This document shows positions 8,194 to 15,189 of a DNA stretch of 20,593 nucleotides, piece by piece. Positions within the stretch are counted from its first letter, which is position 1; each line of letters starts with the position of its first letter. The stretch covers positions 1 through 20,593 of the IMG/VR virus record IMGVR_UViG_3300021375_000211; one strand, given 5' to 3'. The notes under the pieces were generated by a model that searched no databases, was not told where the DNA came from, and worked only from the letters and a program-made list of their open reading frames with translations. The stretch is from a virus. The translations under genes were made by a program, and so were the position numbers.

Positions 8194-9719
8194 AGCGTGT
8201 ACCTGTATTTGTTGCTGCTCTGTAGAATGTACAACGTGTGCCTTGCTCTGGTCACCCCGACATAGAACGCTCGATGCTCATCGTCTGGGTGGTCACTGTT
8301 CACACACGCTGCGGTGGACGCCGTATATACGACGCAGTTATCATCTTCCCCGCCCTTCATAGCATGGAAGGTGGATAACTTAATGCGTGGCTCGGACAGT
8401 AGATCGTCACCCCTTCGCATCATAGCTACGATATACTCTCTCTCAGCTTTGCCAATCCTTAATACTTCCGACGCAGACTGTTCGGCTCCCACCAACAACC
8501 CATAATCTTTTTGCAGTTGCTCCATGGTGAGCTCCGCATCCGACGCTAAAGTATCTAGCATCTGAGTGGATCCTCGTTTGACAACAGCGTTCTGCCCCTG
8601 CTTTGGGACCGACGAATAGAAGTCCTTGATCCTTTGCAGAGACACCGTCTTGTCCGCGCAAAGATCCTGCCAAGTAAAGATGTTTGCAACCAAGGTAGGA
8701 GACACACTGGGCCGTCCCTTGATGGAGTATTTAAACCCCGCCTTCTTTATGTGGTCCGCCAAGTCCGTAACATAGCTGTTGGTCCGAGCCATGATTGTCC
8801 ACGACCCCTCGTACAACGGGATGTCATCCAAGTGATAAACAAACTCGACCTTTCCCTCCTCGTCACGCGAATCAAACTCCTTCTCGTGCCGTCCGGATAT
8901 ACGTTCGGATATACTGTTTGCCAAACGATGCACGGCCTTGGGAATACGGTAGGATTTCTCCAGAACTTTTACATTGTTCGAGCTCTCGTTAAACAAATCA
9001 ACATCAACGCCCGTCCACCTGTGAATAGCTTGGTCATCATCCCCTGCAATAAACACCTGATCGGCATTGTCCGCTATCTTCTCAGCCATCTGCCATTGCA
9101 GCGGAGTAAAGTCTTGGGCCTCATCAATAAACAAGAAGTCTAGGCTCGGCGCTTCCCCCAACGGAATGTACTTCTCGATCATGTCCACAAAGTCAAACTT
9201 GTTAGTCGCCGCCTTGTACTCTTCGATCTGCTTGGACAACTGCACAAGCTTCGGGAAAAACAAATCACGGTCCCCCGCATCGTTGAACTCACGTTCCAGA
9301 TCAATCATACGCAGCCGAGCTCGGTGCTCCAGTTGCAGATACTTGGACCCTGATCCTCCAATCGTGGGCAAAGACAAGCCATCCTCTAGCGACATACGCA
9401 TCTTACCTTCAAACGTCAGGCCGAGCTCCCGTCCTATGTTGTCGTAATCTTCCTTGGTCATGATGTCTTGAGGCTGCAACCCTAGTCCATGGAACCCGAA
9501 CGAGTGGCTTGTCTTCATAAACGGAAAGTCTTTTGGCTCCAGGTTAAACTCAGCACAGGCCCGAGCAACCATCTCCTCGATGGCTTTACGCGTAAACGAA
9601 ATCACGCCGATCCTTGACGGGTGCGTTCCTTTTTCCAACGCCGCTTTGATCTGCTGTATCAGGTAGTAGGTCTTGCCTGTCCCTGGAGGGCCAAGCACCA
9701 GTTCCGCTTTAGGTATCAT
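8190..9719 (-). CDS. SF1 DNA helicase (UvrD/Rep-like)
   Basis: A 509-residue superfamily 1A helicase, shorter than bacterial UvrD/Rep (about 670-720). Motif I is GPPGTGKT (10-17), motif Ia VISFTRKAIEEM (39-50) and motif II FIDEAQD (197-203). Motif III is FIAGDDDQAIHRWTG (223-237), motif IV KSYRIP (255-260), motif V STFHAMKGGE (449-458) and motif VI FYVGVTRARHTLYI (485-498). All ATPase residues look intact. It probably unwinds DNA with 3'-5' polarity at the phage fork or in recombination, as is usual for this family. No DnaB-type helicase is visible in the window, so this may be the main replicative helicase (inference). The ATG at 9719 lies 11 bp inside the end of the AlpA-like gene. Confidence 0.95.
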   Translation of the reverse strand: MIPKAELVLGPPGTGKTYYLIQQIKAALEKGTHPSRIGVISFTRKAIEEMVARACAEFNLEPKDFPFMKTSHSFGFHGLGLQPQDIMTKEDYDNIGRELGLTFEGKMRMSLEDGLSLPTIGGSGSKYLQLEHRARLRMIDLEREFNDAGDRDLFFPKLVQLSKQIEEYKAATNKFDFVDMIEKYIPLGEAPSLDFLFIDEAQDFTPLQWQMAEKIADNADQVFIAGDDDQAIHRWTGVDVDLFNESSNNVKVLEKSYRIPKAVHRLANSISERISGRHEKEFDSRDEEGKVEFVYHLDDIPLYEGSWTIMARTNSYVTDLADHIKKAGFKYSIKGRPSVSPTLVANIFTWQDLCADKTVSLQRIKDFYSSVPKQGQNAVVKRGSTQMLDTLASDAELTMEQLQKDYGLLVGAEQSASEVLRIGKAEREYIVAMMRRGDDLLSEPRIKLSTFHAMKGGEDDNCVVYTASTAACVNSDHPDDEHRAFYVGVTRARHTLYILQSSNKYRYTL

Positions 9720-9930
9720 ACTCTTTGCCTCTTGGTCTTGAGTTTACCCAATCTTCAACCTCGGACAGAACCCAACGGCTAGAGGACCGCTTGTTTGTTT
9801 CGTCCCCCAGAACAATGGGCTTCGGAAAGTTGTCTGTAGTCTGCGCTAACTTGTAGACGTAGGATCGCGACACACCCAATAGGTCCGCAACTTCCCCCAC
9901 TCGGAGCAAGCGATTAGAATGGGATGTCAT
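9709..9930 (-). CDS. AlpA-type helix-turn-helix DNA-binding protein
   Basis: A 73-residue protein with the AlpA/excisionase-like winged HTH. The segment LLRVGEVADLLGVSRSYVYK (8-27) is the helix-turn-helix. FPKPIVLG and the W-x-L-S-E-V-E-D-W-V ending are the typical wing and last helix. The ATG at 9930 has AAGGAG seven bases upstream and overlaps the primase stop by 17 bp. AlpA-type proteins act as transcription activators or recombination directionality factors. Its place inside a replication operon, with no integrase in view, favours a regulator. An excisionase role would need an integrase elsewhere in the genome. Confidence 0.88.
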   Translation of the reverse strand: MTSHSNRLLRVGEVADLLGVSRSYVYKLAQTTDNFPKPIVLGDETNKRSSSRWVLSEVEDWVNSRPRGKEYDT

Positions 9931-11440
9931 TTGATATCTCCTTCACAGGCAATTCGGTTTCATCTTCTTCAAAAGCAGGGACGTACCAACATCGGATGTT
10001 TGTCCGCTTCCCTTTGGCTTTTACTATATTCTGCACTCCATTGTCGCCGCCCATGTCCCGTATCATCTGAATAATGTGCGCTCGGGTCTGACCAACAAAC
10101 CTTCGATGGTGCAGATACTCCAACAGGCCTTCCAACTTAAACTTCGTCACACCACCATCGGTCCACGGTTTATTCATCTCGATTTCTTCTGGAGCCATGG
10201 CACGAATGTGACTGGTGCAGTAGGCAAACAAGTGCTCCTTGAATTGACCCGCAATCGTCTCCTCATACGGCACATCGATGTACGTTGCTTGGCTCATCAA
10301 ACTGTTGACCATCTGCTGCCACTTCTGTGGCTTAGTAGTCGGCGGCATAAAGTTACACTGCTCCATGCAAGCTCGCTGCCAGAGCGTTTGATTCTGCAAC
10401 TGCTCTGAGCTCAACTGAATCCGCAACCCGTTTACATCCATGAAATACAACCGAGGCTCAGACAACATGATCGTCAGCCCGCCAACCTGCGGTGCATCAG
10501 GCGCATCATCGCTGATCCCGTGCTTTGCCAAGACGCACAGAGATGGATCGCAGTATGACTTGAACGGCTCGTCCTTACAGGTGTACCCCCAGTCTTTCTT
10601 CTCGTGCTGTTTGATTACGGTCAGCACTTCTGAGGATGGAAGGGGTGGAGAGAATAACGTTCGGTTGTATTCCTCCAGGGAGGCTTGCCAACTATCCGGA
10701 AACTTCTTCTTGCAGTACACACCTATGAAAAACAAAAGCTTGTTCCTCGGCTCGCTCTGTGGCCCGTCCGAAAAGATGTTGCGTATGCAGGGAGGCCCAT
10801 CGTCGAAGTGCTTGCGAACCTTGGTCGTGCTGCGCAAAGCTTCCAAGTCAGCCAACTCAACCCGGTTCTTCTCCACCGCATCCAAGAACTCATCCAGTTC
10901 CATGGCCTCGCCATTGGGATTGTAGCAATACCGCTGCGGAGTTTCCGCATTGAAGTACGGCATGTTTATAAAGTTGCCAACATCACCGCGCTCGGCAATG
11001 ATCGTGTCCTGCTTTGGAAAAATCTCAACGCCACTGTGCCCAAGCATGATCGACATCTCGGTCAGGTATTCTCGGACCACGGCTGCTTGCTCCCACTCCT
11101 TGAGAAACAAATAGAGATGGGCGCCTCCGGACTTAGATCTGCAATGCAGCAACGGAAGCTTGAGCTTCTGGATCTTGTCCTGCATTTCTTTCTGGTTCAG
11201 ATCATAGACATCCACATCTATAGCACCGAACCGACATTGGTTGTCTTCGTTGATCGGAATGGCCCCGACCCCCTGCTCGCCCTTGATGTGCGCTTTGACT
11301 AGCGCATCTGTCAGCGGCTCTCGTATGATCTTACTCTTTGAGTCTGCCTTACCGTTCCGACCTATCCGACCTACGGATGTCGTGCCGTGAGCATTCTTGG
11401 CTCCGGCAAACGCGGCAAGCAGTTTTTTAGATTGTGACAT
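9914..11440 (-). CDS. AEP-type primase (TOTE/primase-polymerase family)
   Basis: A 508-residue archaeo-eukaryotic-type primase. The catalytic D-x-D is FGAIDVDVYD (D75, D77). The S-x-H segment is SKSGGAHLYLFL (104-112), and GNFINMPYF (155-163) follows as in TOTE-type AEP domains. A downstream Cys cluster (C288, C297, C302, YTC-x-YC-x-LC) resembles the metal-binding or PriCT region of such primases. The last ~170 residues are an extra domain of unknown function. The protein ends NDIPF, like the acidic tip of bacterial SSB. The ATG at 11440 has GGGAG six bases upstream, and a terminator-like hairpin lies just before it. It should make primers for the adjacent family A polymerase; a polymerase activity is also possible. 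Confidence 0.9.
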   Translation of the reverse strand: MSQSKKLLAAFAGAKNAHGTTSVGRIGRNGKADSKSKIIREPLTDALVKAHIKGEQGVGAIPINEDNQCRFGAIDVDVYDLNQKEMQDKIQKLKLPLLHCRSKSGGAHLYLFLKEWEQAAVVREYLTEMSIMLGHSGVEIFPKQDTIIAERGDVGNFINMPYFNAETPQRYCYNPNGEAMELDEFLDAVEKNRVELADLEALRSTTKVRKHFDDGPPCIRNIFSDGPQSEPRNKLLFFIGVYCKKKFPDSWQASLEEYNRTLFSPPLPSSEVLTVIKQHEKKDWGYTCKDEPFKSYCDPSLCVLAKHGISDDAPDAPQVGGLTIMLSEPRLYFMDVNGLRIQLSSEQLQNQTLWQRACMEQCNFMPPTTKPQKWQQMVNSLMSQATYIDVPYEETIAGQFKEHLFAYCTSHIRAMAPEEIEMNKPWTDGGVTKFKLEGLLEYLHHRRFVGQTRAHIIQMIRDMGGDNGVQNIVKAKGKRTNIRCWYVPAFEEDETELPVKEISNDIPF

Positions 11441-11460
11441 TTACTGCTCCCAAGTGAAAA

Positions 11461-11486
11461 GGGAGGCGGATACCCGTCCGCCTCCC
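11461..11486 (-). terminator. Terminator/attenuator hairpin between SSB-like and primase genes
   Basis: A perfect 10-bp stem GGGAGGCGGA/TCCGCCTCCC with a 6-base loop (11471-11476). On the minus strand it is followed by TTTTC. It lies just after the SSB-like stop and about 20 bases before the primase start. It probably ends a share of transcripts so that SSB is made in excess of primase and polymerase. The U-tract is short, so termination may be partial. Confidence 0.7.
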
Positions 11487-11494
11487 CAAGGCTG

Positions 11495-12286
11495 CTAGAA
11501 GGGGATTTCATCATCCTTCAACGGAGGAGTGGGAGTGGAAGCCCCTTCCTCCGGTGCAGCTTTCACTTCGCCCGCAGCGACACTGTCGCGGAAGGCTTTG
11601 GCCTCAAGCATTAGATCACGGCTATCAACCAACCCGACCTTCTCGATCTGATAGTTGAACCATGTACCTTGGTCATTGCTCTCTTCAACAGTGCTGAACT
11701 TCCAGATCGTAGCAAACAGGGGTGGCAGAACCATCTGCCCTGTCTTTGGATGCTTAACCTTTTGCATCGCAATCTGGGTCTTCCAACGACGGCTGACCTT
11801 TAACTGGCTAGACTTCATGTCGATCACAACAGGTTGCGTGATCCCGTCCTCACCAATCAGTAAGCAGAAGTGCTGATCAGATTTGACCAACTCATTGCCG
11901 TTGGGCAGGATCTCCTTGGATCCCGAGCGCGAAGTCTGTTGCAACACAGGATCGGTTGCAGCAATCTCTCCTTGGAAACCACCACCTTGATCCCGAGGAA
12001 CGAACTCCAGGTACTTAACAGTCTGGTAGCAGGGGATCACAGTGACCCCGTCCTCTCCTGTGAACAGTTCCATGGTGACGTTGTTAAACAAATCACCTTG
12101 CTCCGAACCCTTGATGTGACTGGCCTCGCGCTTGTTTAGCTGCGGGGACATCGCTTGCAGGATACGAACAAACGGGATCTGCATTTCAGAACTGTCAAAG
12201 GCGGCGCCCTCTCCAGCAAACTCTAGGATGTCATCCATGACATCTGTGCTTAACTCTGCACTTTTTTTCTTAGCTACGGCACCCAT
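11495..12286 (-). CDS. Probable single-stranded DNA-binding protein
   Basis: A 263-residue protein starting at the ATG at 12286, with GGAGG seven bases upstream. The longer frame to 12346 has no such signal. The body (IPFVRILQAMSPQLNKRE..., a FTGEDGVTVIPCYQTVKYLEF segment in two pieces, and later RRWKTQIAMQKVKHP) resembles a group of phage proteins annotated as SSB. The C-terminal ~25 residues are Pro/Glu/Ala-rich and end KDDEIPF, very close to the partner-binding tip of bacterial SSB (DDDIPF). It should coat ssDNA at the replication fork and recruit partners. The TAA of the upstream gene lies one base before its ATG. A divergent or Gp2.5-like OB fold is expected but not proven from sequence. 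Confidence 0.75.
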   Translation of the reverse strand: MGAVAKKKSAELSTDVMDDILEFAGEGAAFDSSEMQIPFVRILQAMSPQLNKREASHIKGSEQGDLFNNVTMELFTGEDGVTVIPCYQTVKYLEFVPRDQGGGFQGEIAATDPVLQQTSRSGSKEILPNGNELVKSDQHFCLLIGEDGITQPVVIDMKSSQLKVSRRWKTQIAMQKVKHPKTGQMVLPPLFATIWKFSTVEESNDQGTWFNYQIEKVGLVDSRDLMLEAKAFRDSVAAGEVKAAPEEGASTPTPPLKDDEIPF

Positions 12287-12287
12287 A

Positions 12288-12845
12288 TTACTTCCTCCGG
12301 ATTTGTGCTGTATTGGAAATGAAAGCCCCGAACAAATCGAGATCAATCGGCTTACCTTCTATCACGCGCTCCTTAACGAAGGCTTTGAGTGTAGAAGGGT
12401 GAACGTGGGTCTTGGTCTTCGGATCGAAGCCACGCTCTTGCAGCAGTCCGACAACGTCGCCCGCTACATTATCCTCGCCCTTACCAAAGGACACGGTGAT
12501 GTCATTCTTGATGATGTCATCCAAGCCATTGGACCGAAGCCAATCAAACGCGGCCTCTTTGTTTGCCGCAGGTATCGACGCAGCAACAATCATCTTGCGC
12601 TCCACAACAGAGCCGTCCACATCCAAACGCTCGACGCCCATCTCATCCATTAAGGCGGGGATGTTCTCGACCGAAAGCTTGTGCTTCTCTTGCTTCATAG
12701 CTTTAATGTGGTCCTCCGCATCGCTGATCTCTTTCTCAACAGCGCGAAGTTTACGAACCAGTTGACTTAACTTCTTTCCGGTTCCAGTATCGACAGACGC
12801 GAGCGCCTCCGATTCGTCGTATAAGTCTTCAAATATATCGCTCAT
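12288..12845 (-). CDS. Conserved phage protein with N-terminal coiled coil, first gene of replication operon
   Basis: A 185-residue protein. The ATG at 12845 has GAGGAAAA nine bases upstream; the longer frame to 12932 would cross the promoter. Residues ~25-60 (LVRKLRAVEKEISDAEDHIK) form a coiled coil. A compact alpha/beta part follows (ALMDEMGVERLDVDGSVVER, then FDWLRSNGLDDIIKNDITV). The C-terminal part carries HPSTLKAFVKERVIEG. I have seen similar proteins beside SSB-like genes in phages but know no function. Its tight spacing to the SSB-like gene (TAATATG) suggests a replication or recombination accessory role. No enzyme motif seen. Confidence 0.8.
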   Translation of the reverse strand: MSDIFEDLYDESEALASVDTGTGKKLSQLVRKLRAVEKEISDAEDHIKAMKQEKHKLSVENIPALMDEMGVERLDVDGSVVERKMIVAASIPAANKEAAFDWLRSNGLDDIIKNDITVSFGKGEDNVAGDVVGLLQERGFDPKTKTHVHPSTLKAFVKERVIEGKPIDLDLFGAFISNTAQIRRK

Positions 12846-12871
12846 AAAGTTTTTCCTCTTCAGGGTTGATT

Positions 12872-12898
12872 TATCCGGTAGCACCATGCTATCCGTTA
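12872..12898. promoter_or_regulatory. Possible operator in the divergent promoter region
   Basis: Two 9-bp direct repeats, TATCCGGTA (12872-12880) and TATCCGTTA (12890-12898), lie 18 bp apart. Between and across them sits an imperfect dyad (12877-12894, GGTAGCA/TGCTATC). The site lies just downstream of the candidate minus-strand promoter and upstream of the SNF2 gene. This is a natural place for a repressor controlling both directions. Confidence 0.35.
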
Positions 12899-12902
12899 GT
12901 GG

Positions 12903-12932
12903 ACAATAGTGGAGGTATATAATGGTTGTCAA
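12903..12932 (-). promoter_or_regulatory. Candidate sigma70-type promoter of the replication operon
   Basis: On the minus strand, a perfect -35 TTGACA (12932-12927) is followed after 18 bases by TATTGT (12908-12903). The -35 box overlaps codons 2-4 of the divergent SNF2 gene. Transcription would start about 50 bases before the 185-residue gene. No match to a known operator was tested. Confidence 0.45.
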
Positions 12933-14391
12933 CTACAAATATAAATTACCACCGTTTAATCACCAGGCCGAAGCCTTGGATGACGGGTGGGATCGAATCG
13001 AGTTTGGTTTGTTCATGGAGATGGGGACGGGTAAATCCAAAGTTCTAATCGACAACATGGGCATGCTGTATCAATCAGGGCTGATCAACTTTGCCTTGGT
13101 CATCGCACCCAAAGGCGTGTATCGCAACTGGGTAGCCAAAGAAATCCCAGAACATATGTCCGATGATATACCCCATCGCGTCATACGTTGGGTGTCTAGT
13201 CCAAACAAAAAACAAACCGAAGAGATGCGCTCAGTCAAAGATAAGTTCAACGGCCTGACCATCTTTGTCATGAACGTCGAATCATTCTCATCTCTTAAAG
13301 GTAAAAATGCAGGGGAATGGATGGCTCGTGCGCTGGGCTCAAACGGTATGATCGCAATCGACGAATCAACCACCATCAAAAACCATAAGGCCAAGCGCAC
13401 CAAAGCTCTAATGAAAATCGCTGCGGGGTTCAAGTATAGAAGACTCTTGACAGGCTCACCCATAACAAAAAGCCCAATGGATATCTATTCGCAGTGCGAG
13501 TTCCTCCGCCCTGGGCTCTTGGGATATGATTCGTACTACGCGTTCCAAGGACGCTACGCCGTAGTGCAACGCAAGACCATGGGTCAAGCAGCCTTTCAGC
13601 AAATCATTGGGTTCAAGAATCTCGACGAGCTCACCAACAAGATCGATATGTTCTCCTTCCGCGTATTAAAGAAGGACTGCCTCGATCTTCCCGACAAAAT
13701 CTACACCGCCAGGTATGTCGGCATGACCTCCGAACAGTTCAAGATGTACGAGGATGTGCGCCGCCATGCCATGGTGCTGCTCGATGACGGTGAGTTGGTC
13801 ACCGCACCAGCAGTAATCACGCAGATGCTGCGGCTCCAACAGATCATGTCCGGCCATCTGAAGACCGACGACGGTGAGATGCTGTACTTCCCATCCAAAC
13901 GCATGGACGCACTGACCGAGATCATGGACGAGCACGACGGCAAAGCTATCATCTGGTCCCGCTTCCGGTACGACATCCAACAGATCACACAAATGCTGAA
14001 CAATAAGTTTGGAGAAGGATCCGCTGCGGCATACTTCGGGGACACAACCGACGACGACCGAAACGACATCGTCAAGAACTTCCAGAATCCAAACCACCCA
14101 CTTCGATTCTTCGTAGGCAACCCCGCCACCGCAGGATACGGTCTGACTTTGACCGAGGCAAACCTCGTGGTATACTATGCCAACGACTTCAATCTGGAAA
14201 CTCGGATCCAATCAGAGGATCGAGCACACCGGATCGGACAAAAGAACAACGTGACATACATCGATCTGATCTGCGAAGGCAGCATCGATGAACGCATAGT
14301 TAAGGCCCTTCGAACCAAGATCGATATCGGCGCCAAAGTATTAGGAGAGGAAGCAAGGGAATGGCTAAGTCTAAAACCCACGATGAAATAA
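12922..14391 (+). CDS. SNF2-family (SF2) DNA helicase/translocase
   Basis: A 489-residue SNF2-type ATPase. Motif I is FMEMGTGKSK (31-40), motif II AIDEST (145-150; DEST instead of DEAH) and motif III LLTGSPI (175-181). Motif V is GYGLTLTEAN (405-414) and motif VI RIQSEDRAHRIGQ (428-440). The HRIGQ ending is diagnostic for SNF2/Rad54-like proteins. There is no extra nuclease, HNH or zinc-finger domain. The ATG at 12922 has GGAGG six bases upstream. It is one of only two genes on the plus strand in the middle of the window, facing away from the replication operon. It may remodel protein-DNA complexes at the phage fork, for example by stripping host proteins. That role is inferred. Confidence 0.94.
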   Translation: MVVNYKYKLPPFNHQAEALDDGWDRIEFGLFMEMGTGKSKVLIDNMGMLYQSGLINFALVIAPKGVYRNWVAKEIPEHMSDDIPHRVIRWVSSPNKKQTEEMRSVKDKFNGLTIFVMNVESFSSLKGKNAGEWMARALGSNGMIAIDESTTIKNHKAKRTKALMKIAAGFKYRRLLTGSPITKSPMDIYSQCEFLRPGLLGYDSYYAFQGRYAVVQRKTMGQAAFQQIIGFKNLDELTNKIDMFSFRVLKKDCLDLPDKIYTARYVGMTSEQFKMYEDVRRHAMVLLDDGELVTAPAVITQMLRLQQIMSGHLKTDDGEMLYFPSKRMDALTEIMDEHDGKAIIWSRFRYDIQQITQMLNNKFGEGSAAAYFGDTTDDDRNDIVKNFQNPNHPLRFFVGNPATAGYGLTLTEANLVVYYANDFNLETRIQSEDRAHRIGQKNNVTYIDLICEGSIDERIVKALRTKIDIGAKVLGEEAREWLSLKPTMK

Positions 14392-14609
14392 TCGAAACCA
14401 TGGTGGACTATAAGAAAGGACTTCGGACCCTCGATACGGGGGCCAAGGTCCTTGCCGAACAAACAGGCCTAGAGGATGACGTAGCAAAAGCCCTGCTCAA
14501 AGGAATGAATAAATCCTACACCAACGTCACACAGATCCGAGGGTACTCCAAAGAAAAGGCCTACCAAATCGCAGGCAAAAAAGGCAAATCTAATGAGGCA
14601 AAAAAATAA
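14361..14609 (+). CDS. Small lysine-rich hypothetical protein coupled to SNF2 helicase
   Basis: An 82-residue, strongly basic protein with a helical first part (ETMVDYKKGLRTLDTGAKVL), then a second helical segment around DDVAKALLKGMNKSYTNV and a Lys/Gly-rich tail (AGKKGKSNEAKK). It starts inside the SNF2 gene (31-bp overlap) behind GGAG/AAGGGA, so it is probably made together with the helicase. The charge suggests nucleic-acid binding or a helicase partner. No family recognised. Its last codons (AAA-rich) double as the U-tract of the opposing terminator. Confidence 0.75.
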   Translation: MAKSKTHDEIIETMVDYKKGLRTLDTGAKVLAEQTGLEDDVAKALLKGMNKSYTNVTQIRGYSKEKAYQIAGKKGKSNEAKK

Positions 14610-14650
14610 CCCCAACCGTTGCAGTGCGAATCCTAGCCGGGTCGGGGTTA
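14600..14650 (-). terminator. Intrinsic terminator of the accessory minus-strand operon
   Basis: TAACCCC (14607-14613) pairs with GGGGTTA (14644-14650), with three further inner pairs (ACC 14615-14617 with GGT 14640-14642). On the minus strand the stem is followed directly by seven T's (14606-14600). It lies between the convergent 82-residue gene and the ribbon-helix-helix gene and stops the minus-strand transcript. The 14651-14709 stretch beyond it shows nothing else. Confidence 0.65.
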
Positions 14651-14709
14651 GTTGATGAGGGCAAATAAGGCCACAGGCGTGAACCTATTCGAGCAGTAAG
14701 TAAAGTATA

Positions 14710-14880
14710 TCAAGCCGTCTCTAATTCAGCAATAGCTTTTCTAATCAATACAGATAGTTGTCGTGCCATGGACCTCTGCTCTGCGTCCGCCAACTTGCGA
14801 AGCAGGTCATGATCCTCTTTGATCAAGCCAACATTCTGAAATTGCTGCTTGTCTTTCTCTTTCATCTTCTTACGAGCCAT
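14710..14880 (-). CDS. Ribbon-helix-helix (Arc/CopG-like) regulator, 56 aa
   Basis: A short gene that is easy to miss. The ATG at 14880 has GGAGG seven bases upstream; the stop is the TGA at 14710-14712. The 56-residue protein has a basic N terminus (MARKKMKEKDKQQ), a likely beta strand (FQNVGLI), helix A (EDHDLLRKLADAEQRS) and helix B (MARQLSVLIRKAIAELE). This is the beta-alpha-alpha pattern of Arc/CopG/MetJ DNA-binding dimers. It is the last gene of the accessory operon and is followed by a terminator. An inverted repeat covers its ribosome binding site, so it is probably under translational or auto-regulatory control. Its target is unknown. Confidence 0.75.
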   Translation of the reverse strand: MARKKMKEKDKQQFQNVGLIKEDHDLLRKLADAEQRSMARQLSVLIRKAIAELETA

Positions 14881-14882
14881 AG

Positions 14883-14927
14883 CTTGTCCTCCATTTGTTG
14901 GTTACTTCTAAACCACTGGAGGACAAG
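14883..14927 (-). promoter_or_regulatory. Inverted repeat masking the RBS of the ribbon-helix-helix gene
   Basis: CTTGTCCTCC (14883-14892) and GGAGGACAAG (14918-14927) are perfect 10-bp inverted repeats with a 25-base loop. In the minus-strand mRNA, the upstream arm CUUGUCCUCC pairs with GGAGGACAAG, which contains the Shine-Dalgarno of the 56-residue gene two bases before its ATG. It could be an RNA switch or, as DNA, two half-sites for the dimeric regulator. Confidence 0.6.
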
Positions 14928-14934
14928 TTGCAAG

Positions 14935-15189
14935 TTAATCGTTCTTGTGGGAAATCTTTATGCAGCGCCAAGGAATCTCGTCCCGCTTGTCCACATAATT
15001 AGGAATGCAGTGCGCCGTAACCTCGTCTCCAGGTTCAATCTCCATCTTCTCAACAATCCTGGTGCCAAAGAACACCCCGTCACCCTCTTCATTCACCCCG
15101 AACGCACTGTCCGAATGAGTTAGATCCTCTATCAAAACAGTCATCTCTTCCGACTGGAACTTTTTCTTCGTCTCAAAAGTCTGGCTCAT
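14935..15189 (-). CDS. Small hypothetical protein, possible OB/cold-shock-like fold
   Basis: An 84-residue protein; the ATG at 15189 has GGAG eight bases upstream. The sequence alternates short strands (MTVLIEDLTHSD, FGVNEEGDGVFFGTRIVEKM, PGDEVTAHCIPNYVD, PWRCIKIS). The G-D-G-V-F-F ... I-E-P-G-D-E-V-T-A layout recalls cold-shock or S1-type OB folds, where 'GxGFVF...GDxV' elements line an RNA-binding face. The likeness is by eye only. It overlaps the 56-residue gene upstream by 17 bp and precedes the ribbon-helix-helix gene. Confidence 0.72.
   Translation of the reverse strand: MSQTFETKKKFQSEEMTVLIEDLTHSDSAFGVNEEGDGVFFGTRIVEKMEIEPGDEVTAHCIPNYVDKRDEIPWRCIKISHKND

Noticed and set aside
8634-9143. 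169-residue plus-strand frame
   Set aside because: Antisense shadow of the SF1 helicase with no start signals.
10685-11302. 205-residue plus-strand frame
   Set aside because: It is the antisense shadow of the primase, has no ribosome binding site, and its product resembles no protein.
13666-14211. 181-residue minus-strand frame
   Set aside because: Antisense shadow of the SNF2 helicase; Val/His/Asp-rich product typical of reverse reading.
14610-14660. tRNA fragment or attachment site
   Set aside because: GTGCGAATCC resembles a T-loop, but the arms do not pair and no other tRNA arms are found. The dyad is better explained as a terminator.
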